Shown in pieces: positions 1-6,590 of a DNA stretch of 7,355 nucleotides. Position 1 is the first letter of the stretch; each line of letters starts with the position of its first letter. A program made the translations under genes and the position numbers. This DNA comes from Flavobacteriaceae bacterium. Its GTDB lineage: Bacteria; Bacteroidota; Bacteroidia; Flavobacteriales; Flavobacteriaceae. The notes beneath the pieces are model-generated. The model made no database searches. It was not told the DNA's origin and saw nothing but the letters and a program-made list of their open reading frames with translations. The stretch spans positions 1 to 7,355 of the forward strand of contig JALWYP010000136.1 of assembly GCA_026992695.1 (NCBI GenBank), in the 5' to 3' direction.

Positions 1-2186
1 AAGGGTTGGGTGTAAATTCCGTAAGGAAGCGCTACTAATTTTCCGTTAATACGCAATAGGTTTTCGTCAAGTGTAGCTTTTATTCTTCCGTTTACAGTAA
101 AATAATAAGTTCCCGAAACTTTCAATTTCTTTGAAATCACTCTTCCTTTGGTATCAATGCTGTGTTTTGTGTTGTTTTTACTAATAACCACAAAGTTGTT
201 ACCCTCTTTTACAATTGGATTATCTGAAAAATCAAACTTTTTAGAGAGATTAATTCTTGTTTTTCCAGTTCGGTTAAGGATGTGTAACTTACCGTTTTGT
301 TCTGCAATAACAATGTAATCTTTATTAGCAATACGAATGTGAGTAGGAGGTAGAACAATATCCGATTTGGTTTTTGAAAATGTAAATCCTTTTACCTTTT
401 TTCCTTTGCTGTCAAATAACGTAATTTTGTTGTCCTGCGTAATAGCAAACCGATACTTTCGGTTGTTATCGTAGTCAAAAATAGCCAATGGCTGGGTGAT
501 ATTGTCGGTAAATGAAATTGGAAAGGGTTTTACGGGTTTTCCATTTCTATCCAGTACATACAATTTATTTTTAGTAACAAAAGCCAATTGTTTTTTACCG
601 TTTTTTAAAATATCTACTTCTTTAATTTCTCCAATAATCTTGTCATTTAAAGTTTTTTTCCAAAGTATTTTTCCGTTATTCGAAATAAGATATAAAACAT
701 TGTCTATGTCTTGTACAACAATATCTTTTCCTTTGGTAATATGGTTGGTGAAAAAAGCGGGAGCAAGAGCAATGGTATTCTTCAAACTAATAGAAGCCGT
801 TTCGGTAACACCCGAAGAAGAAGATTGATTTTTTAAAGAAACTTCTTTGCAAACTAAGTTAAGATGCGCAAAATCCCTGTCGAAGCTAATTTGTGTAATT
901 GCCAGCGGAAACTGTTTGATTACTTTTTTTGAAACGGATTGAATACCTGTTAATTTTGAAAGTGAAGTGGCAAACTCCTCTCCATTTTGTACTATAAACA
1001 AAGACGATGTACTGCTAATATCGTTTAAAAGGTTTTTATAATTATTAGATTTTGCAAAGACTGATTCATTTTTATAACTCGAAATAATATGTTGTGCAGT
1101 TCCTTGTGTTTTGGTGAAAATGAAAAAATCCCCTAATTGAAAAGCAAACTTAAAATTTGTTGCTTTAACTAAAGGAGAAAAGGTGTTTTTAAATAATTTG
1201 GGATTTAGAAAATGGTAGATAGCAACATCTTTATACAAGTTTTTTTCTGAAAAATTAGCTGCTAATGCTTCATAAGTAAGTTGTGTATCCAAACTTTTTA
1301 TTGCAATTGCATTTTCTTTATTAATTGAAAAAACGGCAACTTCATTCACCAAGTTAAAAATAGCATCTTTCTTTTGAATAGAAACAGAATCATTAGCTGT
1401 TATATTATTTTGAAGCACATCAAAATCGGAATAGGTAAACGAAAAAGCTTTGGTTGCATCGGCTGGTAAAACGGTTAAAAACTGAGTGGTTTGTGGCGTT
1501 TGCCCTTTAAATAGGATGCTGATTTGAGGTATGCTGTCCTGCGGGATAGCCACTCCTGTAGCGGTAATACCTCCGGATGAAATAATCGTGTTTAAACACA
1601 TCCATTTGGCAAAATTAATGGCAGCCGAATCTGAATATTGAAGTTTATTTGCTTTGCTTATAATGCTAATTCCTTTATTATCAGCTATTTTAAAAGCGCG
1701 TATAAATAATTTATCGCGAAGCGTTTTTTTGTTAAAAACAGCCTTTATTTCCTTTTCTGAAGAGCCAATTACAATAATGCTATCTTTTGTAAAAGTATAA
1801 AAAGGGGTGTCGTTTAGTATGATTTTTTTAACGGAATTGGTTTCATTCTTCGTTATAATAGAGTCGTTTATTAATTCAACTTTTTGAAGATGCGTAATAA
1901 AGGTATAATCTTTTTTAGTGTCATTTTTTGATATGCACAACAAACTTTCCGATTGTGGATGTATGTTTTGTATAAGTGCAGCGAGTGTCGATTTGGATAA
2001 AACCGGAAAAAGTAAGTCGTTTGAAGCAAGTGCAGCTTTGTTATCTTCAAAATTGTTAATTTTTACAATTGTATGTGCTTTTTCAGGAATAAAATCTTGA
2101 ATGTCACTTTGTTTGTCTTTTATAGTATCACAACCTGTTAAGCAGACTAAAACAAAAAACAATACGAATGAGATAATGTACTTCAT
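1..2186 (-). CDS. Large lipoprotein with C-terminal beta-propeller-like repeats (partial, 3' end outside window)
   Basis: An open frame of 728 codons begins at the ATG at 2186-2184 and continues without a stop to the left edge, so the C-terminus is missing. The first 19 residues form a lipoprotein signal peptide: Lys2, a hydrophobic stretch (about 4-16) and a lipobox Leu16-Thr17-Gly18-Cys19. The mature protein should therefore be a lipid-anchored envelope protein. Residues about 30-450 are a mixed alpha/beta region that I cannot assign to a family. From about residue 485 onward at least four or five short repeats appear, each shaped like LYxL-(D/N)-xxGK followed by a beta-rich stretch (for example LYLISNNGK, LYVLDRNGK, ITLFDSKGK, LHILNRTGK). 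These look like blades of a PQQ/WD-type beta-propeller, a fold normally used for protein binding. No catalytic motif is visible. It lies 81 bases downstream of the aminotransferase gene on the same strand and may be co-transcribed with it or use its own promoter. The signal peptide and repeats are read directly; the fold is inferred. Confidence 0.85.
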   Translation of the reverse strand, partial: MKYIISFVLFFVLVCLTGCDTIKDKQSDIQDFIPEKAHTIVKINNFEDNKAALASNDLLFPVLSKSTLAALIQNIHPQSESLLCISKNDTKKDYTFITHLQKVELINDSIITKNETNSVKKIILNDTPFYTFTKDSIIVIGSSEKEIKAVFNKKTLRDKLFIRAFKIADNKGISIISKANKLQYSDSAAINFAKWMCLNTIISSGGITATGVAIPQDSIPQISILFKGQTPQTTQFLTVLPADATKAFSFTYSDFDVLQNNITANDSVSIQKKDAIFNLVNEVAVFSINKENAIAIKSLDTQLTYEALAANFSEKNLYKDVAIYHFLNPKLFKNTFSPLVKATNFKFAFQLGDFFIFTKTQGTAQHIISSYKNESVFAKSNNYKNLLNDISSTSSLFIVQNGEEFATSLSKLTGIQSVSKKVIKQFPLAITQISFDRDFAHLNLVCKEVSLKNQSSSSGVTETASISLKNTIALAPAFFTNHITKGKDIVVQDIDNVLYLISNNGKILWKKTLNDKIIGEIKEVDILKNGKKQLAFVTKNKLYVLDRNGKPVKPFPISFTDNITQPLAIFDYDNNRKYRFAITQDNKITLFDSKGKKVKGFTFSKTKSDIVLPPTHIRIANKDYIVIAEQNGKLHILNRTGKTRINLSKKFDFSDNPIVKEGNNFVVISKNNTKHSIDTKGRVISKKLKVSGTYYFTVNGRIKATLDENLLRINGKLVALPYGIYTQP

Positions 2187-2191
2187 AAATA

Positions 2192-2199
2192 CAAATGTA
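2192..2199 (-). promoter_or_regulatory. Possible -7 element (TAnnTTTG) for the lipoprotein gene
   Basis: Read on the minus strand this is TACATTTG, an exact match to the Bacteroidota -7 consensus TAnnTTTG. It ends only 5 bases before the lipoprotein ATG, so transcription would start almost at the start codon (a leaderless or near-leaderless message). No TTG sits at the expected -33 distance. In such AT-rich DNA a chance match is quite possible, and read-through from the upstream gene is the alternative. Confidence 0.25.
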
Positions 2200-2267
2200 A
2201 AAACTATTTGCGCAGGTGTATTGTATTTTTTACGATTGTTATTTACGGGTTTTTAACAACAATTTTT

Positions 2268-3746
2268 TTATAAACGAAACCAATCTTCTTGTAAAGCAGA
2301 TGCTTGTGTTTCTTTTTCATTTTTATGACAAAAAGTTTCGTTAATTTTATGATAGTCTTTTTGCCAATCGGTATAGTTATTTGCTAATTCAATTAAGCTA
2401 TCGCAAACATATTGTATTTCTTCATTTGTTGTGGTGGGATGAATAGAAAACCGAATCCATCCGGGTTTCATTTTACAAGTTCCGGCTTCGAGTTTACTAA
2501 TAATTTCATCCGATTTTTGATGATCTATGCCCAGTAAATAATGTCCGTAGGTTCCGGCACAACTACAACCACCACGAGTTTGAATTCCGTATCGGTCGTT
2601 TAACATTTTTACGGCTAAATCGTGATGCAGGTCGCCAATGGTAAGCGACAGCACTCCCAGTCTGTGTTTGTGTTGTCCGGCTAAAAGATTAATAGTTGGA
2701 TGTGGTTTTATACGTTTAAAAAAGTAGTCTAATAATTCTTCTTCTCGTTTTATAATATTTTCTACTCCCATTTTCTCCTTTAATTTTACGGCGAGAGCGG
2801 TTTTAATTACTTGTAAAAAGCCGGGAGTTCCTCCATCTTCTCGGTCTTCTATGTTATCTAAAAAGCGATGGTCGCCCCAAGGGGTTGTCCAAACCACAGT
2901 ACCGCCACCCGGACAGTCGGGAACGGTGTTTTTGTATAATTTTTCGTTAAAAATAAGTACGCCACTTGTTCCGGGACCTCCTAAAAATTTATGGGGAGAA
3001 AAGAAAATAGCATCTAAACTTTCTTCTGGGTTTTTGGGGTGCATGTTTATGCTTACATACGGAGCAGAACAGGCAAAATCTACAAAACACAATCCGTTGT
3101 ATTGGTGCATTAGCTTAGCTATTTGATGATACGGAGTGGTAATTCCTGTTACGTTTGAGCAAGCGGTAACCGATGCAATTTTTTGTGGTGTGTCTTTGTA
3201 TTTTTCGAGTAGTGTTTTTAAATTATCTAAACTAAATAGTCCGTTTTCGTCGCTGGGAATTACTTCAACTCTGGCAATGGTTTCCAACCAAGAAGTTTGG
3301 TTGCTATGATGTTCCATATGCGAAACAAAAATAACAGGTCGTTCTTCTTCAGGTATCGAAGTATACTTTTTTAAATGCTCGGGTATTTTTAATCCCAAAA
3401 TACGTTGAAACTTATTTACTGCTCCGGTCATTCCGCTTCCTACGGGTAAAAAAACATCGTTTTGAGATGCGTTCACGTGGTTTTTAATAATTTTTCGAGC
3501 TTTGTGGTACGCTTTTGTCATGGTAGTACCACTCACCGTAGTTTCGGTATGGGTGTTGGCTACAAAAGGACCAAAGTTATGAAGCATTTTTTCTTCTATA
3601 GGACGATATAATCTTCCGCTGGCTGTCCAATCAAAATAGATAATCTTTTTTTTTCCGAAAGGAGTTTCAAAAGATTGGTTTATGCCAACTATATTGTTTC
3701 TAAAGGGAGTAAAATAACCTTCCAGTTGTGTTTTTGGTTTTTTCAT
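2268..3746 (-). CDS. SufS/NifS-like class V aminotransferase-fold PLP enzyme (cysteine desulfurase family)
   Basis: This 492-residue protein is a fold-type I PLP enzyme of aminotransferase class V. Visible landmarks are MEHHSN (about 144-149, like the SufS MEHHAN segment whose His stacks on PLP), CSNVTG near Asn198, VDFACSAPY with Asp223 (pairs with the PLP pyridine nitrogen), SPHKFLGGPG with the Schiff-base Lys253, and DGGTPG near 304-309. The active-site loop RGGCSCAG (391-398) carries two candidate catalytic cysteines, Cys394 and Cys396. Family members take sulfur (or selenium) from cysteine for Fe-S clusters or thiolation, but the exact substrate here is unknown. It is longer than typical SufS or IscS (about 400 residues), mainly through extra segments and a charged tail from about 455 onward. 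I chose the ATG at 3746, 10 bases after the glmM stop; a longer in-frame reading to 3770 would need a TTG start overlapping glmM. The close spacing suggests co-transcription with glmM. No suf or isc genes are nearby, so a housekeeping SufS role is not supported by context. Confidence 0.88.
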   Translation of the reverse strand: MKKPKTQLEGYFTPFRNNIVGINQSFETPFGKKKIIYFDWTASGRLYRPIEEKMLHNFGPFVANTHTETTVSGTTMTKAYHKARKIIKNHVNASQNDVFLPVGSGMTGAVNKFQRILGLKIPEHLKKYTSIPEEERPVIFVSHMEHHSNQTSWLETIARVEVIPSDENGLFSLDNLKTLLEKYKDTPQKIASVTACSNVTGITTPYHQIAKLMHQYNGLCFVDFACSAPYVSINMHPKNPEESLDAIFFSPHKFLGGPGTSGVLIFNEKLYKNTVPDCPGGGTVVWTTPWGDHRFLDNIEDREDGGTPGFLQVIKTALAVKLKEKMGVENIIKREEELLDYFFKRIKPHPTINLLAGQHKHRLGVLSLTIGDLHHDLAVKMLNDRYGIQTRGGCSCAGTYGHYLLGIDHQKSDEIISKLEAGTCKMKPGWIRFSIHPTTTNEEIQYVCDSLIELANNYTDWQKDYHKINETFCHKNEKETQASALQEDWFRL

Positions 3747-3756
3747 AACATTTAGT

Positions 3757-5145
3757 TTACAAACCGGCAAGTTGCTTTATTTCATCAATAAATCTGTCGG
3801 CTATTTTATCGGCTTCTTCTTGTGTTTCGGCTTCGGTATAAATTCTAATTATGGGTTCGGTATTTGATTTTCTTAAATGCACCCAAAATGTTGGGAAATC
3901 TATTTTTACGCCATCAATTGTGCTGATTTTTTCAGATTGATACTTTAGCTCTATTTGTTTTAAAATTGAATCTACATCTAATTGCGGTGTAAGCTTAATT
4001 TTCTTTTTACTCATAAAATAAGACGGATAGCGTTTTCTTAAACCACTTACAGATATTCGCTCTTGTGCCAAATAACTTAAAAATAAAGCAATTCCCACTA
4101 AACTATCTCTTCCGTAATGCAGGTTAGGGTAAATAATTCCGCCGTTTCCTTCGCCACCAATTACCGCATTTACTTCTTTCATTTTTTCGACTACGTTTAC
4201 TTCGCCAACTGCCGATGCATAGTAGGTTCCGCCATATTTTTCGGTAATATCTTGCAAAGCACGAGAAGAGGATAAATTAGAAACGGTGTTTCCCGGTGTG
4301 TTTTGTAAAACGTAGTCGGCTACGGCTACTAAAGTATATTCTTCGCCAAACATGGTTCCGTTTTCATCTACAAAAGCCAATCTATCTACATCGGGATCTA
4401 CTACAATTCCGAAATCGGAATGGCTACTAACCACTTTTTTCATTAAGTCACCCAAATGTTCTTTAAGCGGTTCCGGGTTGTGCGGAAACTCGCCATTGGG
4501 TGTGCAGAATAATTTTACTGGTTCTACGCCCAATGCTTCAAGTAATAACGGAACAGCAATTCCGCCAGTAGAATTTACGGCATCTACCGCAACTTTAAAT
4601 CCGGCTTTTTTTATTGCAGAAACAGTTACCAAATCCAGTTGTAAGATTTCTTCAATGTGCAAATCTATATAGGCTTCATTTTTGGTGATGGTTCCTAAAT
4701 CGTCTATTTCACTAAAAATCATAGCATCACTATTGGCGATGGTAAGGATTTGTTTACCCGCTTGAGCATTTAAAAATTCACCTTTATGATTTAAGAGTTT
4801 TAGAGCGTTCCATTGTTTTGGGTTATGACTTGCTGTAAGAATAATTCCGCCATCTGCGTGCTCCATAGTTACAGCCATTTCTACGGTTGGTGTGGTGGAT
4901 AATCCAACATCTACAACATGAATTCCCATGCCTACAAGCGTGTTCATTACCAATTGCTGAATCATTTCACCCGAAATTCGTGCATCTCTACCTACCACAA
5001 CTTTGTAATTTTGCTTGTTGCGTTGTTGTTGTATCCAAGTTCCGTAAGCGGCAGCGTATTTTACGGTATCGATAGGAGTGAGGTTGTTTCCTTCTTTACC
5101 GCCAATGGTTCCTCGTATGCCCGAAATAGATTTAATTAATGTCAT
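3757..5145 (-). CDS. glmM: Phosphoglucosamine mutase-type phosphohexomutase GlmM
   Basis: This 462-residue cytoplasmic protein belongs to the alpha-D-phosphohexomutase superfamily. GlmM converts glucosamine-6-phosphate to glucosamine-1-phosphate, the step before GlmU makes UDP-GlcNAc for peptidoglycan and lipid A. All four family signatures are visible: ISGIRG at residues 7-12; the phosphoserine loop TASHNP with Ser106; the Mg-binding loop DPDVDR with Asp250, Asp252 and Asp254; the sugar-binding loop GEGNGG at 331-336; and the C-terminal phosphate-binding RKSNTEP at 425-431. The sugar loop GEGNGG differs from the GEQSGH-like form of proteobacterial GlmM and resembles archaeal and Bacteroidota members, so phosphomannomutase or mixed specificity cannot be excluded from sequence alone. 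The start is the ATG at 5145, giving MTLIKSISGIRG; an upstream extension to 5163 would need a TTG codon inside the likely promoter region. No Shine-Dalgarno sequence is evident, only a run of A/T before the ATG. The stop lies 10 bases before the next gene. Confidence 0.9.
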   Translation of the reverse strand: MTLIKSISGIRGTIGGKEGNNLTPIDTVKYAAAYGTWIQQQRNKQNYKVVVGRDARISGEMIQQLVMNTLVGMGIHVVDVGLSTTPTVEMAVTMEHADGGIILTASHNPKQWNALKLLNHKGEFLNAQAGKQILTIANSDAMIFSEIDDLGTITKNEAYIDLHIEEILQLDLVTVSAIKKAGFKVAVDAVNSTGGIAVPLLLEALGVEPVKLFCTPNGEFPHNPEPLKEHLGDLMKKVVSSHSDFGIVVDPDVDRLAFVDENGTMFGEEYTLVAVADYVLQNTPGNTVSNLSSSRALQDITEKYGGTYYASAVGEVNVVEKMKEVNAVIGGEGNGGIIYPNLHYGRDSLVGIALFLSYLAQERISVSGLRKRYPSYFMSKKKIKLTPQLDVDSILKQIELKYQSEKISTIDGVKIDFPTFWVHLRKSNTEPIIRIYTEAETQEEADKIADRFIDEIKQLAGL

Positions 5146-5160
5146 AAAAAAAAATTTGTA

Positions 5161-5168
5161 CAAAGATA
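5161..5168 (-). promoter_or_regulatory. glmM: Probable -7 element (TAnnTTTG) of the glmM promoter
   Basis: On the minus strand this reads TATCTTTG, an exact match to the Bacteroidota -7 consensus, ending 15 bases before the glmM ATG. That would give a short leader of about 10 bases. The nearest upstream TTG (5194-5196) is 25 bases away, longer than the usual spacing of about 17-23, so the -33 element is weak or absent. The match lies at the expected place in a divergent intergenic region. Confidence 0.45.
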
Positions 5169-5233
5169 AAAGGAATTATAGTATTAAGTAGTACAAATTG
5201 GTTACTAACAAAAAAATAGTTTTTAAGCTTAAC

Positions 5234-5264
5234 TTGGAGGTGATTCGTATTTGATGTATATTTA
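5234..5264 (+). promoter_or_regulatory. Probable parDE promoter (TTG at -33, TATATTTA at -7)
   Basis: A TTG at 5234-5236 is followed after 20 bases by TATATTTA at 5257-5264, which matches five of the six fixed positions of TAnnTTTG. The spacing fits Bacteroidota promoters and predicts a start near 5270, about 12 bases before the antitoxin ATG. The -7 element lies inside the inverted repeat at 5250-5271, so a repressor bound there would block it directly. Confidence 0.5.
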
Positions 5265-5271
5265 CATCAAA
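5250..5271. promoter_or_regulatory. Perfect inverted repeat, likely ParD operator
   Basis: The arms TTTGATGTA (5250-5258) and TACATCAAA (5263-5271) are perfect reverse complements of 9 bases, separated by TATT. The repeat ends 10 bases before the antitoxin start codon and covers the predicted -7 element. Ribbon-helix-helix antitoxins bind short palindromes in their own promoters, and the toxin-antitoxin complex usually strengthens this repression. The palindrome is seen directly; its use as the operator is inferred from position and family behaviour. Confidence 0.7.
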
Positions 5272-5281
5272 ATAGAATAGT

Positions 5282-5521
5282 ATGTCAAGACAAAGTATAT
5301 CATTTACCGAACCGAACAACGAATGGCTAAAAGCCCAAGTGAAAAGTAATGAATATTCAAGCAAAAGCGAATTAGTAAACGATTTAATTAGACAAGCCAG
5401 AAAACAACAAATCCAAATTGATTGGGTTCGTGCTAAATTAGAGAAAGCTGAAAATAGTGGATTTACGGATGACAATAAGAACAAAATTTTAGCTCAATCA
5501 AAGTCCTCTTTGAATGGCTAA
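5282..5521 (+). CDS. parD: ParD-family ribbon-helix-helix antitoxin
   Basis: This 79-residue protein has the layout of ParD (CC2985-type) antitoxins. A short N-terminal beta strand (about 3-9, SRQSISF) would pair with a second subunit to form the DNA-contacting ribbon. Helices follow at about 11-21 and 27-41, the latter in the family pattern SSKSELVNDLIRQAR. The charged region from about 45 to 79 would wrap around and neutralise the toxin. The dimer should bind the palindrome just upstream and repress its own promoter. The ATG at 5282 is the first start after the operator. The stop codon overlaps the start of the toxin gene by 8 bases (ATGGCTAA), so the two are probably translationally coupled. 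It is transcribed divergently from glmM and against the surrounding genes. Confidence 0.87.
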   Translation: MSRQSISFTEPNNEWLKAQVKSNEYSSKSELVNDLIRQARKQQIQIDWVRAKLEKAENSGFTDDNKNKILAQSKSSLNG

Positions 5522-5801
5522 ATATCGATTAAGGAACGAAGCTAAAAATGATTTAATACGTATTCATCATTACGGAGTTGAAAAATTTGGAATGATTCAA
5601 GCCGACAAGTATTTTGAATCGTTTTTTGAATATTTTGATATTATTGCAGAAAGACCTTATTCTTTTGAATCGGTTGAATATGTAAGAAAAGATTATAGGC
5701 GTTGTGTTTGTGGAGTTGATAGCATCTATTTTAGGGTTAATAAAGATAGTATTGAGATAATGGCAATTGTTGGAAGACAAGATTTGAAAAACATATTATA
5801 A
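5514..5801 (+). CDS. parE: ParE/RelE-superfamily toxin
   Basis: This 95-residue protein fits the ParE family in length and pattern: Tyr4, Ala10 and Asp13-Leu14 in the first helix, FG at 25-26, QA at 29-30 and Tyr33 in the second helix, an Arg-Arg pair at 62-63, a beta strand IYFR at 71-74, and the ending IMAIVGRQD (82-90), close to the usual ILxGRxD. Characterised ParE toxins poison DNA gyrase, whereas RelE relatives cut mRNA on the ribosome. The ParD partner favours the ParE type, but the actual target cannot be read from sequence. The position often occupied by His before the IYYR-like strand is Asp69 here, and the segment 64-66 (Cys-Val-Cys) has two cysteines. The frame is intact from ATG to TAA, so the toxin is probably functional. 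Confidence 0.87.
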   Translation: MAKYRLRNEAKNDLIRIHHYGVEKFGMIQADKYFESFFEYFDIIAERPYSFESVEYVRKDYRRCVCGVDSIYFRVNKDSIEIMAIVGRQDLKNIL

Positions 5802-5809
5802 TTTGAAAA

Positions 5810-5842
5810 AGTAACGTCTTTTTTAAAGTAAAAAGTGTTACT
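5810..5842 (-). terminator. Hairpin terminator at the end of the mutL-rhomboid operon
   Basis: The outer arms AGTAAC (5810-5815) and GTTACT (5837-5842) and the inner arms CTTTTT (5818-5823) and AAAAAG (5830-5835) form a two-part stem with a small bulge and a 6-base loop. It lies between the converging stops of parE (5801) and the rhomboid gene (5847). On the minus strand the hairpin is followed by TTTTC, a short U-tract, so it best fits termination of the rhomboid transcript. The plus strand lacks a U-tract, so termination of parDE is less certain. The stem is A/T-rich and not very stable. Confidence 0.5.
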
Positions 5843-5846
5843 AAAT

Positions 5847-6587
5847 CTAATTCCATCTATATTTATTCATATCGTTTTTACGCCAGTACCAAGCCATTAT
5901 AAAGCCAAACAAAGCACCTCCAATATGTGCCCAGTGTGCAATTCCCATGGGTGATCCCGAAATTCCGAAAAATAAATCCATTAAAATTAATCCCGGAATA
6001 AAATATTTTGCTTTAACGGGAACCGGAAAAAAGATAAGCATTAACTCGGCATTGGGGAACATCATCCCAAAGGCAACTAAAATACCGTAAATTGCTCCAG
6101 AGGCTCCTACGGCAGGTGTATTATAGGCTTGAAAAAATTGTTGAGATAGGTCACTCCCAATTTCAGGGATGTTTCTATAAGAGCCTTCTTGAAGCGTTTC
6201 GTTTAGTAACTCCCAAATTTGATTAGGCGGATATCCCAATGCGGTAAGGGCATCAAAACCTTGATGAAATTGGTAGTAATTGTAAAGGGTATGAATAAGT
6301 GCAGCTCCCAATCCGGCAGAAAAATAAAAAAACAAAAATTTATTTCGTCCCCAACGCATTTCTAAAGGCGAACCAAACGCCCACAATGCATACATATTAA
6401 ACAGTATATGCATAAATCCGCCGTGCATAAACATATGCGTAATGGGTTGCCAAAACTGAAAGTTTGGACTTTCAAAATAATAAAGCGAAAACAATTTATA
6501 AGCGGTTTCTCCCAGTATTTGCGAACCTATAAAAAAGATTACATTTATAATTATGAGTGTTTTTACTGTATCTGTGATTCGTCCCAT
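5847..6587 (-). CDS. Rhomboid-family intramembrane serine protease
   Basis: This 246-residue membrane protein would cleave membrane-spanning segments of other proteins. The catalytic pair is visible as GASGAIYG with Ser163 and AHWAHIGG with His221. The supporting HGGFMHILFN segment (55-64) supplies His60 and Asn64 of the oxyanion region, matching the HxxxN pattern of GlpG. The loop before the third helix has EMRWGRNKF (76-84), a typical rhomboid feature. Six hydrophobic segments are seen at about 9-26, 50-72, 83-102, 160-178, 194-210 and 217-235, giving the basic six-helix core without a seventh helix or cytosolic domain. About 55 polar residues separate the third and fourth helices, longer than in GlpG. 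The ATG at 6587 comes 3 bases after the mutL stop, so the genes are probably co-transcribed and coupled. Substrates are unknown. Confidence 0.92.
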   Translation of the reverse strand: MGRITDTVKTLIIINVIFFIGSQILGETAYKLFSLYYFESPNFQFWQPITHMFMHGGFMHILFNMYALWAFGSPLEMRWGRNKFLFFYFSAGLGAALIHTLYNYYQFHQGFDALTALGYPPNQIWELLNETLQEGSYRNIPEIGSDLSQQFFQAYNTPAVGASGAIYGILVAFGMMFPNAELMLIFFPVPVKAKYFIPGLILMDLFFGISGSPMGIAHWAHIGGALFGFIMAWYWRKNDMNKYRWN

Positions 6588-6590
6588 AGT

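Noticed and set aside
496..828. Plus-strand open frame of 110 codons inside the lipoprotein gene (and a similar one at 1918-2100)
   Set aside because: It lies antisense to a long, clearly coding frame, has a low-complexity composition from reading AT-rich codons backwards, and shows no family motif.
2236..2259. Weak hairpin TTGTTA/TAACAA between the aminotransferase and lipoprotein genes, with a T-run on its plus-strand side
   Set aside because: The stem is only 6 A/T-rich pairs with a 12-base loop, and the T-run lies on the plus strand while both flanking genes are on the minus strand. It does not fit a terminator for the aminotransferase, and no plus-strand gene ends here.
3747..3770. Eight-residue N-terminal extension of the aminotransferase
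   Set aside because: It would need a TTG start that overlaps the glmM coding end by 14 bases, while an ATG at 3746 gives a natural start 10 bases after the glmM stop.
4352..4672. Plus-strand open frame antisense to glmM (with others at 4887-5139 and 2851-3126)
   Set aside because: These are shadows of conserved minus-strand genes whose catalytic motifs are intact; no independent promoter or family resemblance is seen.
5146..5163. Six-residue N-terminal extension of GlmM
   Set aside because: It would start at TTG inside the probable -7 promoter element, and the ATG at 5145 gives the expected family N-terminus (MTLIKSISGIRG).
5176..5484. Minus-strand open frame antisense to the antitoxin gene (and 5553-5780 antisense to the toxin)
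   Set aside because: The plus-strand frames match ParD and ParE with the typical overlap and operator, so the minus-strand frames are shadows.
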